Source of the DNA: Apostichopus japonicus
Lineage: Eukaryota > Echinodermata > Holothuroidea > Aspidochirotida > Stichopodidae
Direction of reading: 5' to 3'
Assembly (NCBI RefSeq): GCF_037975245.1
Contig: NC_092565.1
Coordinates: 8,778,999 to 8,842,998 of the forward strand
Length of the DNA: 64,000 bases
In this document: in pieces, positions 44,248 to 55,871 of the stretch
Numbering within the stretch: the stretch's first letter is position 1
How the letters are laid out: every line of letters begins with the position of its first letter
The notes under the pieces: generated by a model
The model's database searches: none
Seen by the model: only the letters and a program-made list of their open reading frames with translations
What the model was told of the DNA's origin: nothing
Made by a program: the position numbers and the translations under genes

Positions 44248-47200
44248 GCTGATTACGAATCTGAAGTTTATTTTGGAATTGGGTACCAAAATGAGGTACT
44301 TTTTTAACTTTGCAGGACAAAACACCTAATTTTGGCGCAAATAGAAATAATATAGATAAAAAAGCCTTTCCCGGTCAGATAATTACACGAAAGTGATGTA
44401 TAACAAAGACAAGGGTGTCTTCTACTCTTCGTCTAATTTTAATGTCGATGGGTGTTTCAGAGAGGACAAGAGAGGGGCTGAAAAGAAATGGTTTTCCAAT
44501 TTGTACACTTATAAAGAAGACGTATTTCTATCTTGTACTTTGGGACCACGTATCTCCCGAACGGAAGCAGATATGGACCTGGGAGTTGCAGATTTGGGCT
44601 CCTGAGCATCGATTACTCCCTATAACGTCTTTTGGGCTAAATCGATTTTGGGTCAATTTTTGGCAATTTTTATTTGCGCCAAAAATAGGTTTTTTGTCTG
44701 AAAAGTTAAAAAAGTACTTCTTTTTGGTACCCAATTCCAAAATAAACTTCAGATTCGTAATCAGCGTGTCGCGAACTACCAGAAAAGATACACATTTATC
44801 GATTTTGCGACAACAAGTTTTTGCACCTCAAACTTGAAAAAGTAAGACCGAAAAACTTTTACGACGAACAAAGGCTTAAAATCTTTTGTTGTCCCTAAAA
44901 GTTTTTCGCTTTTCTTTTGTTCTTGTGAAGTTGCAAACTGAGCGAAAAAAAGTGTCATAAGAGGGCGCAAAGGCGATAATGTGTATCTTTTCTGGTTGTT
45001 CGCGACATGCTGATTACGAATCTGAAGTTTATTTTGGAATTGGGTACCAAAATGAGGTACTTTTTTAACTTTGCAGGACAAAACACCTAATTTTGGCGCA
45101 AATAGAAATAATATAGATAAAAAAGCCTTTCCCGGTCAGATAATTACACGAAAGTGATGTATAACAAAGACAAGGGTGTCTTCTACTCTTCGTCTAATTT
45201 TAATGTCGATGGGGTTTCAGAGAGGACAAGAGAGGGGCTGAAAAGAAATGGTTTTCCAATTTGTACACTTATAAAGAAGACGTATTTCTATCTTGTACTT
45301 TGGGACCACGTATCTCCCGAACGGAAGCAGATATGGACCTGGGAGTTGCAGATTTGGGCTCCTGAGCATCGATTACTCCCTATAACGTCTTTTGGGCTAA
45401 ATCGATTTTGGGTCAATTTTTGGCAATTTTTATTTGCGCCAAAAATAGGTTTTTTGTCTGAAAAGTTAAAAAAGTACTTCTTTGTGGTACCCAATTCCAA
45501 AATAAACTTCAGATTCGTAATCAGCGTGTCGCGAACTACCAGAAAAGATACACATTTATCGATTTTGCGACAACAAGTTTTTGCACCTCAAACTTGAAAA
45601 AGTAAGACCGAAAAACTTTTACGACGAACAAAGGCTTAAAATCTTTTGTTGTCCCTAAAAGTTTTTCGCTTTTCTTTTGTTCTTGTGAAGTTGCAAACTG
45701 AGCGAAAAAAAGTGTCATAAGAGGGCACAAAGGCGATAATGTGTATCTTTTCTGGTTGTTCGCGACATGCTGATTACGAATCTGAAGTTTATTTTGGAAT
45801 TGGGTACCAAAATGAGGTACTTTTTTAACTTTTCATGACAAAACACTTATTTTTGGCGCAAATAAAAATAATATAGATAAAAAAGCCTTTCCCGGTCAGA
45901 TAATTACACGAAAGTGATGTATAACAAAGACAAGGGTGTCTTCTACTCTTCGTCTAATTTTAATGTCGATGGGTGTTTCAGAGAGGACAAGAGAGGGGCT
46001 GAAAAGAAATGGTTTTCCAATTTGTACACTTATAAAGAAGACGTATTTCTATCTTGTACTTTGGGATCACGTATCTCCCGAACGGAAGCAGATATGGACC
46101 TGGGAGTTGCAGATTTGGGCTCCTGAGCATCGATTACTCCCTATTACGTCTTTTGGGCTAAATCGATTTTGGGTCAATTTTTGGCAATTTTTATTTGCGC
46201 CAAAAATAGGTTTTTTGTCTGAAAAGTTAAAAAAGTACTTCTTTTTGGTATCCAATTCCAAAATAAACTTCAGATTCGTAATCAGCGTGTCGCGAACTAC
46301 CAGAAAAGATACACATTTATCGATTTTGCGACAACAAGTTTTTGCACCTCAAACTTGAAAAAGTAAGACCGAAAAACTTTTACGACGAACAAAGGATTAA
46401 AATCTTTTGTTGCCCCTAAAAGTTTTTCCGTTTTCTATTGTTCCTCTGAAAAGTTGCAAACTGAGCGAAATAAAAGGGCGCTCGACGCATCTTGCCAGTG
46501 ATACGTGATTTCAAAGCAGTAAAATCAAACCTTTGTTTGTCATCTTGAGTTTTATCTTGACATTTATGAATAAATGGGTCAAATTTTGGCATAAATTTTG
46601 GAAAAAACTGCTTACGGTTTTTAAAGGTGACAAAAACCTTTTGTCGCAAAGGCGATAAATGTGTATCTTTTCTGGTAGTTCGCGACACGCTGATAACGAA
46701 TCTGAAGTTTATTTTGGAATTGGGTGCTGTGTGTGAGCGTGCAAGGGGGCCAAAAAAACCTGATTTGTGAACAAAAATAGAAATCATATAGACAAAAGCC
46801 TTTCCCGGTCAGATAATTACACGAAATTGGTGTATAACAAAGACAAGGGTGTCTTCTACTCCACGTCTAATTTTAATGTCGATGGGTGTTTCAGAGAGGA
46901 CAAGAGAGGAGGCTGAAAAGAAATGGTTTTCCAATTTGTACACTTATAAAGAAGACGTATTTCTATCTTGTACTTTGGGACCACGTATCTCCCGAACGGA
47001 AGCAGATATGGACCTGGGAGTTGCAGATTTGGGCTCCTGAGCATCGATTACTCCCTATTACGTCTCTTGGGCGAAATCGATTTTTGGTCAATTTTTGGCA
47101 ATTTTTATTTGCGCCAAAAAGAAGTGTTTTGTCATGAAAAGTTAAAAAAAGTACCTCTTTTTGGTACCAATTCCAAAATAAACTTCAGATTCGTAATCAG

Positions 47201-47273
47201 CGTGTCGCAAATTACCAGAAAATATACACATTATCGCCTTTGCGCCCTCTTATGACACTTTTTTCGCTTTGAT
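44248..47273 (+). repeat. Tandem array of four long-inverted-repeat units
   Basis: GCTGATTACGAATCTGAAG starts copies at 44248, 45009, 45769 and, slightly diverged, 46689 (spacings 761, 760 and 920). Each copy ends in the reverse complement of its start (CTTCAGATTCGTAATCAGC). Across the last junction the inverted arms extend to about 170 bases each, finishing with GTGTCATAAGAGGGCGCAAA and its complement. Copies 1-3 are nearly identical. The longer third spacer carries about 160 extra bases. Open frames of 70-147 codons recur, but single-base indels between copies (at about 45210, and GAGGAGGCTG near 46907) shift them, which argues against coding function. It is probably a tandemly amplified foldback or MITE-type element. 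Confidence 0.85.
44849..44908. repeat. Nested hairpin in the array spacer
   Basis: CGAAAAACTTTTA at the left is perfectly complementary to TAAAAGTTTTTCG at the right, with further partial pairing inside (ACGAACAAAGG with CTTTTGTTGT). It recurs in the second spacer and, less perfectly, in the third. Confidence 0.7.
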
Positions 47274-47942
47274 TTAGGCAGTGTAATGGAATAATAGCGA
47301 TATGTTATCGCGCATCAATATGCAGCTAAAAGACAAGATAGATAATTGGGAAAATGTACGCAGTCACTCTAATCGAGCAGCAGTTCAAAGAATCAGTGGG
47401 TTACTGTATAGGCTTATGACTCGCGCACACCTAGTTACTGTACATTATATGCCAAGTAAAATAGAGGAGCCCTAATGTAACAGAAGCCAAGTTATAATGT
47501 ATCTTCGTAGGTATTTTACAGATTTTGTAGGCTAATGTTTAATTGTTTGAGACACTATGGTAGGCCTAGCTGCTTGTTTATGATTCTGCGTCATGTTTTA
47601 CTTTGTTCATACTTTTGGTGGAAAAGGGTTACATTTCATATTGCACAGAAACAACATTTTCCAATGTGCAATTACGTAGCACAGATTGCATCAGAAAGTA
47701 TTGATGTTGTAGATCTGTACTATGGAGACTTGAACAGCAATCATAGGCCTAGTGGCGAGTGAAATTTGGCGAGTAGATTTTTAGTCACGGTCGCCAAATA
47801 GCGAGCACTTTTAAAAATATTTGTCGATGCCTGAAAACCTCTAAGACATCATAGACATGGTTTCTCATGGTAGAAATCATGGATACTTTCATACATGGTA
47901 TATGGAGTTGCCATATACCATTGAGTACAAGAATCGGGTGTT
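47274..47942. other. Intergenic DNA between repeat blocks
   Basis: No gene seen. A 75-codon forward frame at 47535-47762 has no recognisable domain. The sequence separates the tandem array from two foldback elements. Confidence 0.5.
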
Positions 47943-48343
47943 ACTAAAACGAATGACAATTGCGTTACACATAACGAATGACAATATGTTGTACACACTA
48001 AAAAATTGCGTTGACTAAAACGAATGACAGTAATGACAGCACAGACATTTGCTTCAACCGGATATCACAGTTCAGACTTCGTGGGTATCTAGATCTAAAA
48101 AAAAACTTTCCCTGTGGTTTCTATCCGTAAATTACACCACCCTGCAACCACGTGATGCGATCTTCCTCAAATCATTTTTGCGCAGTAAACCAATAACCGC
48201 ATTTACTCCACTCCTCTGATCATGACTTCTTCTCAACACTGTCCTTCGTTGTCATTCGTTGTCCTTCGTTGTCATTCGCAAATGATAATTAACCCTGTAC
48301 AAAGTCAATTGTCATTCGGTCATTCGCTGTCATTCGTTTTAGT
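47943..48343. mobile_element. Foldback element with ACTAAAACGAATGACA ends
   Basis: The left end ACTAAAACGAATGACA and the reverse complement of the right end are identical over 16 bases. The same GAATGACA/TGTCATTC word recurs several times inside both arms, giving an imperfect foldback with subterminal repeats. No target duplication longer than TT was seen, and there is no coding sequence. Confidence 0.65.
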
Positions 48344-48483
48344 TTGTCCCCAAGAATATGTTGCTCGTGAGCTCAAATCTCATTTGAGGTCACCAGAGGT
48401 CAAACCCTAAAACCCTTTACATGATATCTATTATCTACGCTTGGAATCGTGGATACTTCTCATACTTGTTTCTGGTGGAGGTG

Positions 48484-48946
48484 TATGGCAAGCCGTGTGG
48501 GACAAACACTGCATAATATATCCGCGTATTAATTGGAATTTATACGCGTATTAATTGGAATATATACGCGTATATATTATTAGCCAATCATATGGCTTAA
48601 ATATACCCGCGTATTAATTCGAATATATACACGTATTAATTTCGATTATATATACATATTAATTCCAATATATACACGTATTAATTCGAATATATACACG
48701 TATTAAATAAAATACATATGGGGATTAAATCCAATATATGCACGGATTAATTAGAATATACACATTTCCGCTCTTGCTGTGTACATATACCAACGATAAA
48801 TGTTTGGCGGGCTCGCGAGATCGCTTCAAAAAGCGAAACTTTACACATGTAGGCTACAACACATGTATATTCGAATTAATACGCGTATATATTCGAATTA
48901 ATACGCGGATATATTATGCAGTGTTTGTCCCACATGGCTTGCCATA
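48484..48946. mobile_element. Foldback element with 6-bp target duplication
   Basis: A 463-base element begins TATGGCAAGCC and ends GGCTTGCCATA; the arms match for about 50 bases with one mismatch. It is flanked by GAGGTG at 48478-48483 and 48947-48952. The arms are filled with tandem units of about 21 bases of the type ACGCGTATTAATTCGAATAT. There is no open frame of note, so it is a non-autonomous DNA element. Confidence 0.82.
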
Positions 48947-48952
48947 GAGGTG

Positions 48953-51900
48953 TGTATTGCCACGTACAGCATACTGACATGTGTTTATCATGCCATTTTG
49001 TAATTGTAAATCAAAATAGTGGTTCGGGCCATTTATATTGTGACGCTACTTCTGGTTAACAAGCAGAAGTGTAGTGCATTGAAGTCATCGAAACCTCAAT
49101 GCATTTTGCATTCTGATTTGTTTATAGTTTTTGCAACAAGAAGAAAAAATCCCATGATGTGGTAAGATTTAAAAACAGTTTATGAATACTTGTAAATCAA
49201 ATTCATTTTATGTGACATCACAACAGAAGATGGATGTGTGTGGCTTATCAGTTGAAACAGAAGAAATTGAAATGAGAAGAGTGTTAAAACTCCTTTGCAT
49301 TGTGTAGAAGAGATTATGATCGGCCTATATCAGTCCCTCTTTCAAACAATTTTAATGACTGACATCTTACTGTCAGTACAATAGTGTAAAGATAGTAAAC
49401 AAGAATACCACTCTGATGGGAAGTAAAAATGATATCAGAAGAAAAAGCCTTCACTTGTTATCGTAACTTCTTTGTCACCCTATAGTATTTCTATGCTCTT
49501 GTATTTCAATATGCTTTTGATCAAGATAAAACATATAGCCTACACTTGTTTTATTTTCTCTTTTGATGAAACCTTAACTTTTTATTGAGAGGATAGTTCT
49601 CTTTGTAACTGATTTAAGTTCTCTCTCGGTCACCATAATTCACGATCCAGCCTTTCCAATAAATATCATGTTAGAAAGGTCCATTAAAATGGTTTCTTTG
49701 TCAGGAAGGCTTCACTCAACCCTTCCTAGACCTTGATTGTGTTTATGATGGTAAAAAGAATTGTTCAACTAGTCTTGTTAAAATAAAGCTAGGAATAAAG
49801 ATTGACACAGAAATGGGTTTTATGACAGCTAACCATAATACAAGACCACAGACTTATCTTGTTAGATATGAAGACAAAATTGTTGAATGTATTTTAAAGC
49901 AGTTGCAGTAGATTTTTTAATTGTGCAGAGAGAAAGATAAAAAGGTTGGGGGGGGGGGTGGGGTTGGCATGGCGAACAGCTAGTGATTGTCCCAATTTGT
50001 TTGTTTTGTCTTTTATATGGGAAAAACTGAGCCGTGTATAATTTTCAGATTTACTTCAGATGAGTCTATGGAATAGTATACAGTATAAGTAAAGTAAAAC
50101 TAGGACCATTTCCATCTTACCCCTCCACCTCCCTACTGGCCCACCACACACATACACAATAGTTCCACAAATTTGGTTCCAAACCTTAATATGGTTCTTG
50201 GCACACTATAAAGTCATACTCGTTTCCCTATCAGACCCACAGTGAAAACTGGAAACATCGATACCCTCTTGAGTTACAAGAAGACGATGAGGGTATTTTT
50301 TTTTTGTACTGCTCTGCATTCACACTTCGAGATATGTCCCAAAGGCCGATCTTAATCACGTATGATTGTGTATCATATCTCAAAGGAAATCAAGTTTAAA
50401 CCTAAAACCAACTTTCTAGAAAGTCACATAATCATAACTACTAAAAGGAAGTCTTTAAATTCCCAGATATTTCTGTACATTGTTAATTAATCCCTTTGGA
50501 CATTAATCCTTTCGGATTTTCTTTCTTTCTGACTTTTGATGAGCTAGCTCTGTATTTATAGGGTTGGATTGCAATCTCTTCTGTAAAATTCCAGTTGATA
50601 TCTTGCAATAGCAGTTCCGTAAGTAATTGGGCGGTGGAAAAGGTCACCGGCCGTCAGCATTTGCTATGTCTTCTTAGACTAAATGTTGTTCAGTAGTAAC
50701 CATAACCGTTACTTTAATTTAGCAGGATTGCTTTCACAGAAGAGTCTCCCAAGATTATAATTTGGTTTGGTGGGCATTGTGATGGTGAGTGATGGGACTC
50801 CTGGGGAAAGATCAATGGAATGTCATCATTCCTAACATGTGTCACAACTCTAGCCCATGGAGATGGTTCCTTTTGTCAAACATGCATGTTCTTGTTTGGT
50901 AATTGTTAGATCAACTGTCAGTTTTTTTTTGTGTATTTTCTCTTTGAAGCTGAAACAGAATATTGCTGGAAGGTAATTCCTTGACTGCTGTTAGGTTTCT
51001 GAGGTATCTAAATTATTCCCAAACTCAGTTGGTTGATCAAGAAAGAGTGAATAGCAATCAAAGCAGTGTTACACCAGACAGATGTTTGAATGTTTGTCAG
51101 ACTTAAGAGATTTGCACACATCAATGTATTGTCAACAGACATCAATGTATTGTCAGCACACATCAATATATTGTCAGTACACATCAATGTATTCAGGGGC
51201 AGATTATCTACAGCCGTTCTCTTTTTTATTTACTAACACTAAATACACTGTTAGATTATGGCATAGATGGGCATAATAAGTCAAAGCCAGAAACACTGCT
51301 TCCCACTTCTTCCCAATACAATTAATGCTGGGAATGAACCATCTTCATGGAGAAGGGTTGGAAGGTGAAATGCATTGTAACATTGTCTCAATCTGTTAAG
51401 TTTCTTTTAATTTGAAACTTTGAAGTTGGAAATGTTTGCATATATGTAACATGCAGATCCACCATGCTATACATCTTGTTGATAAAGATGTAATGTAATG
51501 GTTGGAAGTTCATTGCTCCAGGAATTCCATATTCAGTCATTTCCTCTACATATCCTATGTATTAAGCTCCCCCCACTACATAGATAGGTAAGGTATCCGT
51601 ATTGTTACTGACATACATTCCACAACTGTGCAGTATTTCAACTGGGATTATGATATATTTCTTGATTAAACCATCTTCATAAGATTCATCCTTCGTAAGA
51701 TACGGGGACATTGACCTTCTAACTATTCCATTTCCTCCAGGGTTTTGGTCTTTGAATTCCACCAGTGTGACCGCTGGATGTGTTTGTACAAATATCTTTC
51801 ATTATTTTCTCACTATACAGCAGAGCTTAACATGGATATGCATTTAAAAACACATCTTAAGGCCAATGGACACCAGGACGGTCAATAAAATATCTGTCAA

Positions 51901-54645
51901 TATTTAGAAGACGTTGACCTGCCTGTTGGTAATGAACTATGACAAATCTTGTCGATTGAAGCTAATTTGGTAGGAATAGTGATGTCTAGAGGTTAAAATT
52001 ACAAGTTTACGTAAGGTTGTGAAATTGCTGTTGAGTTATTAAAGATGTATGATGTACAACTGTTGAGTGGTTATGTGGCATTAGTTAATGCATCAAAATG
52101 AGCAAGACACTGATGGCTACAACATCCTCAACTTCAAAAGAACAGAGATCATGGAAATACGAACAGAAAATATATAAAAATTACCTGAAACATGAGAAAT
52201 TTATTTTATATGCCAGCTTATCCAGACACAAAAATATTAAAAATGTTATTTTAAGTGATATATTTGTAAATAAAAACCTCGCAAAATTTAAATGTTTATA
52301 CCAATAATTAATGCCCAGTCGTCCATTTATCACACACTACACATTCCATGCGTGTGTGTTTTGATTCCTAGCAGCCTTCGAAACATCGAAAAGAGTCCCT
52401 GCTTCACTCAGGTGAGTACACACACACACACAAAGCACACGATTTCTGTACTAAGTATCATCTCCTCGTTGTTAATTAAACAACATTCGTGATAGTGTAT
52501 CTATAGGTTAAGAGATTCACACTGAAAATCGATAGGGTGAAATATAATTCAAAAGATAATGAAATTCAACAAAGGATTCAGCTCAGAATGATAATGAAAT
52601 GAGCATCAGAATCAATATCTTGTCATAGAGATTGAAAGATGATATAATAGTTGCCGATTCAATCCTAAACAAATATCAAAAATGGGAGAATCGCTTAAGA
52701 AAGCATCAGTTAAATAGAATAAAAAAAAACTGACATAAGTTAAGTTTGGGCATGAACAACTTGCAAACTCTTGCAACATAGTTGCAGCCACAAATCACTA
52801 TAGATGGAGGCAACATGCCTACGATGTTCACCGAATCAAACCCAATCTTTCGTTGATCCCGTGGGACAAACTACCGGCTGACACAGCCATCAATTAAAGA
52901 CAAATGTCCGCAGCAGTTCTTGACTCGGTGGCAATTAAATTAATGCCGTCAGCGTTGTTTACATGCAAGTATAATTGTCAGCTGCTTCGGGCAAACTACT
53001 GATTGAATAACAGTAATTAAGGAAGTTACCTTAGATGCTGCTAACTCCTTCCAAGACAAAACTCTGCAAAAAAACAAGCTCTACTGAACTGAGCAAAGTA
53101 ATGAGGGTGAGGTTCAGGCTGGAAATTTACCAGATCAGTTAATACCAAGCCATCATTAACAAACCAACTTAGATAAAATTAAATTAAAAGAAGCAAATTA
53201 AGTATAAAACAAAAAGCCTCATGGTCACTGTGTGCTGTAACTGTCCCATTTCAACAGACATTAATTAAAACATCAGATCTTATCAGACAATTTGATGAGT
53301 TTTTAAACATGAAATGCCCGCATAGAAGGTAGGCTAGATGCACAACTCTCAAGAGGGTGTCTCTGATGCAGGAATTGAGGTAGTTGCATCAAATTACTCG
53401 ATTAAAAATATTTGGTTTCAATATCATAGATATTCTAAAGGTGGGCATTGTTTCTAGTCCAGTTTCAAAGGAGAAATTGTGATAAAGAACCTCTGTGGGC
53501 AGTTTTTCCCTCTCTGTCTAGAATTTATTTAAATTGTAGCATTGATAAAAGTTACTCCATATTTGAAAAGAGTTAGTTAATACTCACATGTTACCACTTC
53601 TTCCCCTCTGTACATTACGTTTGAATTGTACTTCTGCAATCAAGCATGATAAATTAAATAATTCAAACATATCACATTGAAATGCACGCACATTACTACT
53701 ACATGGTAGCTTTATGAATTAAGACGATTATTGATCTTCATCATAAAATTATCAGTATTTTTACGCAACTGTACATCATCATCATCATCAGTATGGTGAA
53801 CAAGCCTCTCATCTTAGTACACAAAACAAATATTCAAATAACAATCAATTGCATAGCTACAAACAGTAAGAAAAAACAAACAGATTTTAATGTAATAACC
53901 ATAAAGTGTTAATCACTGATGGATGGAACAACCGGATAAAATAAAAAATAGTCAAAAGTAGATATTAAATAGATATTTCAAAAAATAAACTTTTTGACCA
54001 TAGCTGTCAAGAATAGATGTTACTCCTCTAAAGAGGCTAAACTGCTCCAAATTCTGTACACTTCTCTGCATAGTATGGGTCGACGGGGTCTAAACACGAG
54101 TTTGTGCGATTCAATTTACTGCGATTGTCACAACATTTGACATGCAATTTAAGGGCACACTTGTTTTAACTACAGACACTAGGACAGCTTTAGGAGTGGT
54201 CGACAGGATGCACCTTAACAAACTGTTCTTAACATAAAGAGCTGTTTTCACTCTGCATGAACCTTTCCCCGACTCTCCTCTTCCCCACCAAGAAACATCC
54301 ATGCAAACCAAAACCTTAACCCTTGTCACACCCAAGTGCACCACATTTACTTGAACCCTTGTACGTCCCAATTTACATATGCACTTGGGTGAAGAGCGGC
54401 TGCCAAGATTGCCCAAAGACATAGTATTCTGGCCATGACTCAAATCTGCAATCCTTAGTGATGGTCAAAATGGAATTACCATTGTATCAGACTCAATCAG
54501 ATCACCTGCTGTCCACAGTTTGTACTTTAGATATACTACTACAAGTACCTGTGGGTAGCCTCAAAACAACACACCCCCCCTCCCTCCTAGTGGCTCTAAA
54601 CATACAATCTTCTTGTCTTGAAGCCGACTCATTAATTATACCAGA
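48953..54645. other. Intergenic DNA, with 3' flank of the minus-strand gene
   Basis: No gene supported. It contains a G-run near 49950, four 21-base units CATCAATGTATTGTCAACAGA at 51117-51194, a (CA)n microsatellite at 52419-52432 and an ATC run near 53776. The right end probably holds the 3' UTR of the gene at 54646. TTTATT (AATAAA on the minus strand) occurs near 53524, but distance makes it uncertain. Confidence 0.5.
51117..51194 (+). repeat. 21-base tandem repeat
   Basis: Four imperfect copies of CATCAATGTATTGTCAACAGA, the last truncated. No other feature lies nearby. Confidence 0.8.
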
Positions 54646-55871
54646 CTAAGCCTCTTGTGGTAACATCGGAGACGACACCGTCGGTGAATCGTCTTCCAAG
54701 CTAACCTCCATCATCAAACCGCCTCTACTCGCATCGTCAGAGGATGGATTCTTTGGTTTCTCATCTTGTTTGTACTTGCTAGGAGATGAGGCAGAATCAA
54801 TAGCGATGCTGCTGTCTTCATCGGCGTACTTTATAGAATTGTTTGCTATTCTGTCCGGTTCTTCATTAACTAGTGCTACATTCCTGTGATTCTCAAACTG
54901 TTTTGCTAATAAACATGTATCGCCAGCTTTTCCAAAGGAAGTCTCTGCTTCTTTGGCGTTATGACCACTGCTAGCGTAGTGGTTCAGCCCGTGGCTTTCC
55001 ACGTCCGTGTCTGAATTGGACGACCCCTGGTCCCTGTAGGAATCCGAGGGCCCGTCGACCTTGGAGTATGGAGCAGGGTGACTGAAGAAACCAAACTTCC
55101 AATTCAGTTTGAAGGTAAACATTACCCATAATGCCAACCAGGCCAAGAGAAAGAGTATGTCGAAGAGGATGCAGCATAATATACGGCCATCTCCATCCTC
55201 CAACCAACTGTACACAGTTATGTATTCCACGATGAAAACTCCCTTGCATACGATGAGAATAACAAACACGATAAAAGCTCCAATGTGTGGCAGTAACCCA
55301 TTGAACCTTAAAATCCAGAGCTTTGCGGTCCCCTGGCCATCCACCTCATCTGGCGACACCACCTCGCTCTCTGACAGCTTATAGCGTGTGTAGCCGAAGA
55401 GGTAGAAGATGACGGCCGAGAGAAATACAGTGATGTTCATTGAGAGGAAGGCAAGTATAAGCAGGGAAGGCTGTACAATGTTTGGGCTATTCTCCATGTC
55501 GTTGTTGTAGTCTCCATGAACGTACATGCTCAGTTTGTACATGATGGACATACCCACAAAGCCGAGGGCGTAGTGTATAGCGTTCATCATGAGCTGGGCG
55601 GAAAAGAGAAATGCAAACCCCTTGTGCGAGACCCAGAAAACTTCAGCATACCTTATCGCGTAGAAGAACAGTGGGACTATATAGTTGAGGTAGTTGATGG
55701 TGATCATGAACACCCGGAAAGGGTTTTTGTTACGAGCCATGTCCGAGGAGTCCTGGGGGGGCAAGTTAGCAGGTGTCACGGCTGGGCCGGAGATCGTGTC
55801 GAGATTGGCCGATACGTCCACAGAGTAAGCTGCAGCTGAGACTACTGCCACTTCAGATTTCCAAATCATTT
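54646..55871 (-). CDS. Multi-pass membrane protein, last exon (possibly tincar-like)
   Basis: On the minus strand the acceptor TTCCATTTCTCATACAG precedes AAATGATTTGG, followed by 407 open codons and TAG at 54646-54648. The first Met (55869-55867) could be the start, or the frame may continue from an upstream exon. Numbered from that Met there are five hydrophobic segments at about 53-76, 84-111, 135-160, 190-219 and 229-253. Short loops join them, and a tail of about 145 residues rich in Ser, Asp and Glu ends SSPMLPQEA. A segment ILFDILFLLAWLALWVMFTF closes the membrane part. The tincar family of invertebrate multi-pass proteins is a possible match from memory, not verified. Codon use and GC are clearly coding-like. 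Upstream exons were not resolved in the window. Confidence 0.85.

Noticed and set aside
44415-47255. Family of four related 70-147-codon proteins
   Set aside because: Copies differ by frame-shifting indels and the frames run into the inverted-repeat arms, so the repetition is explained by the DNA repeat.
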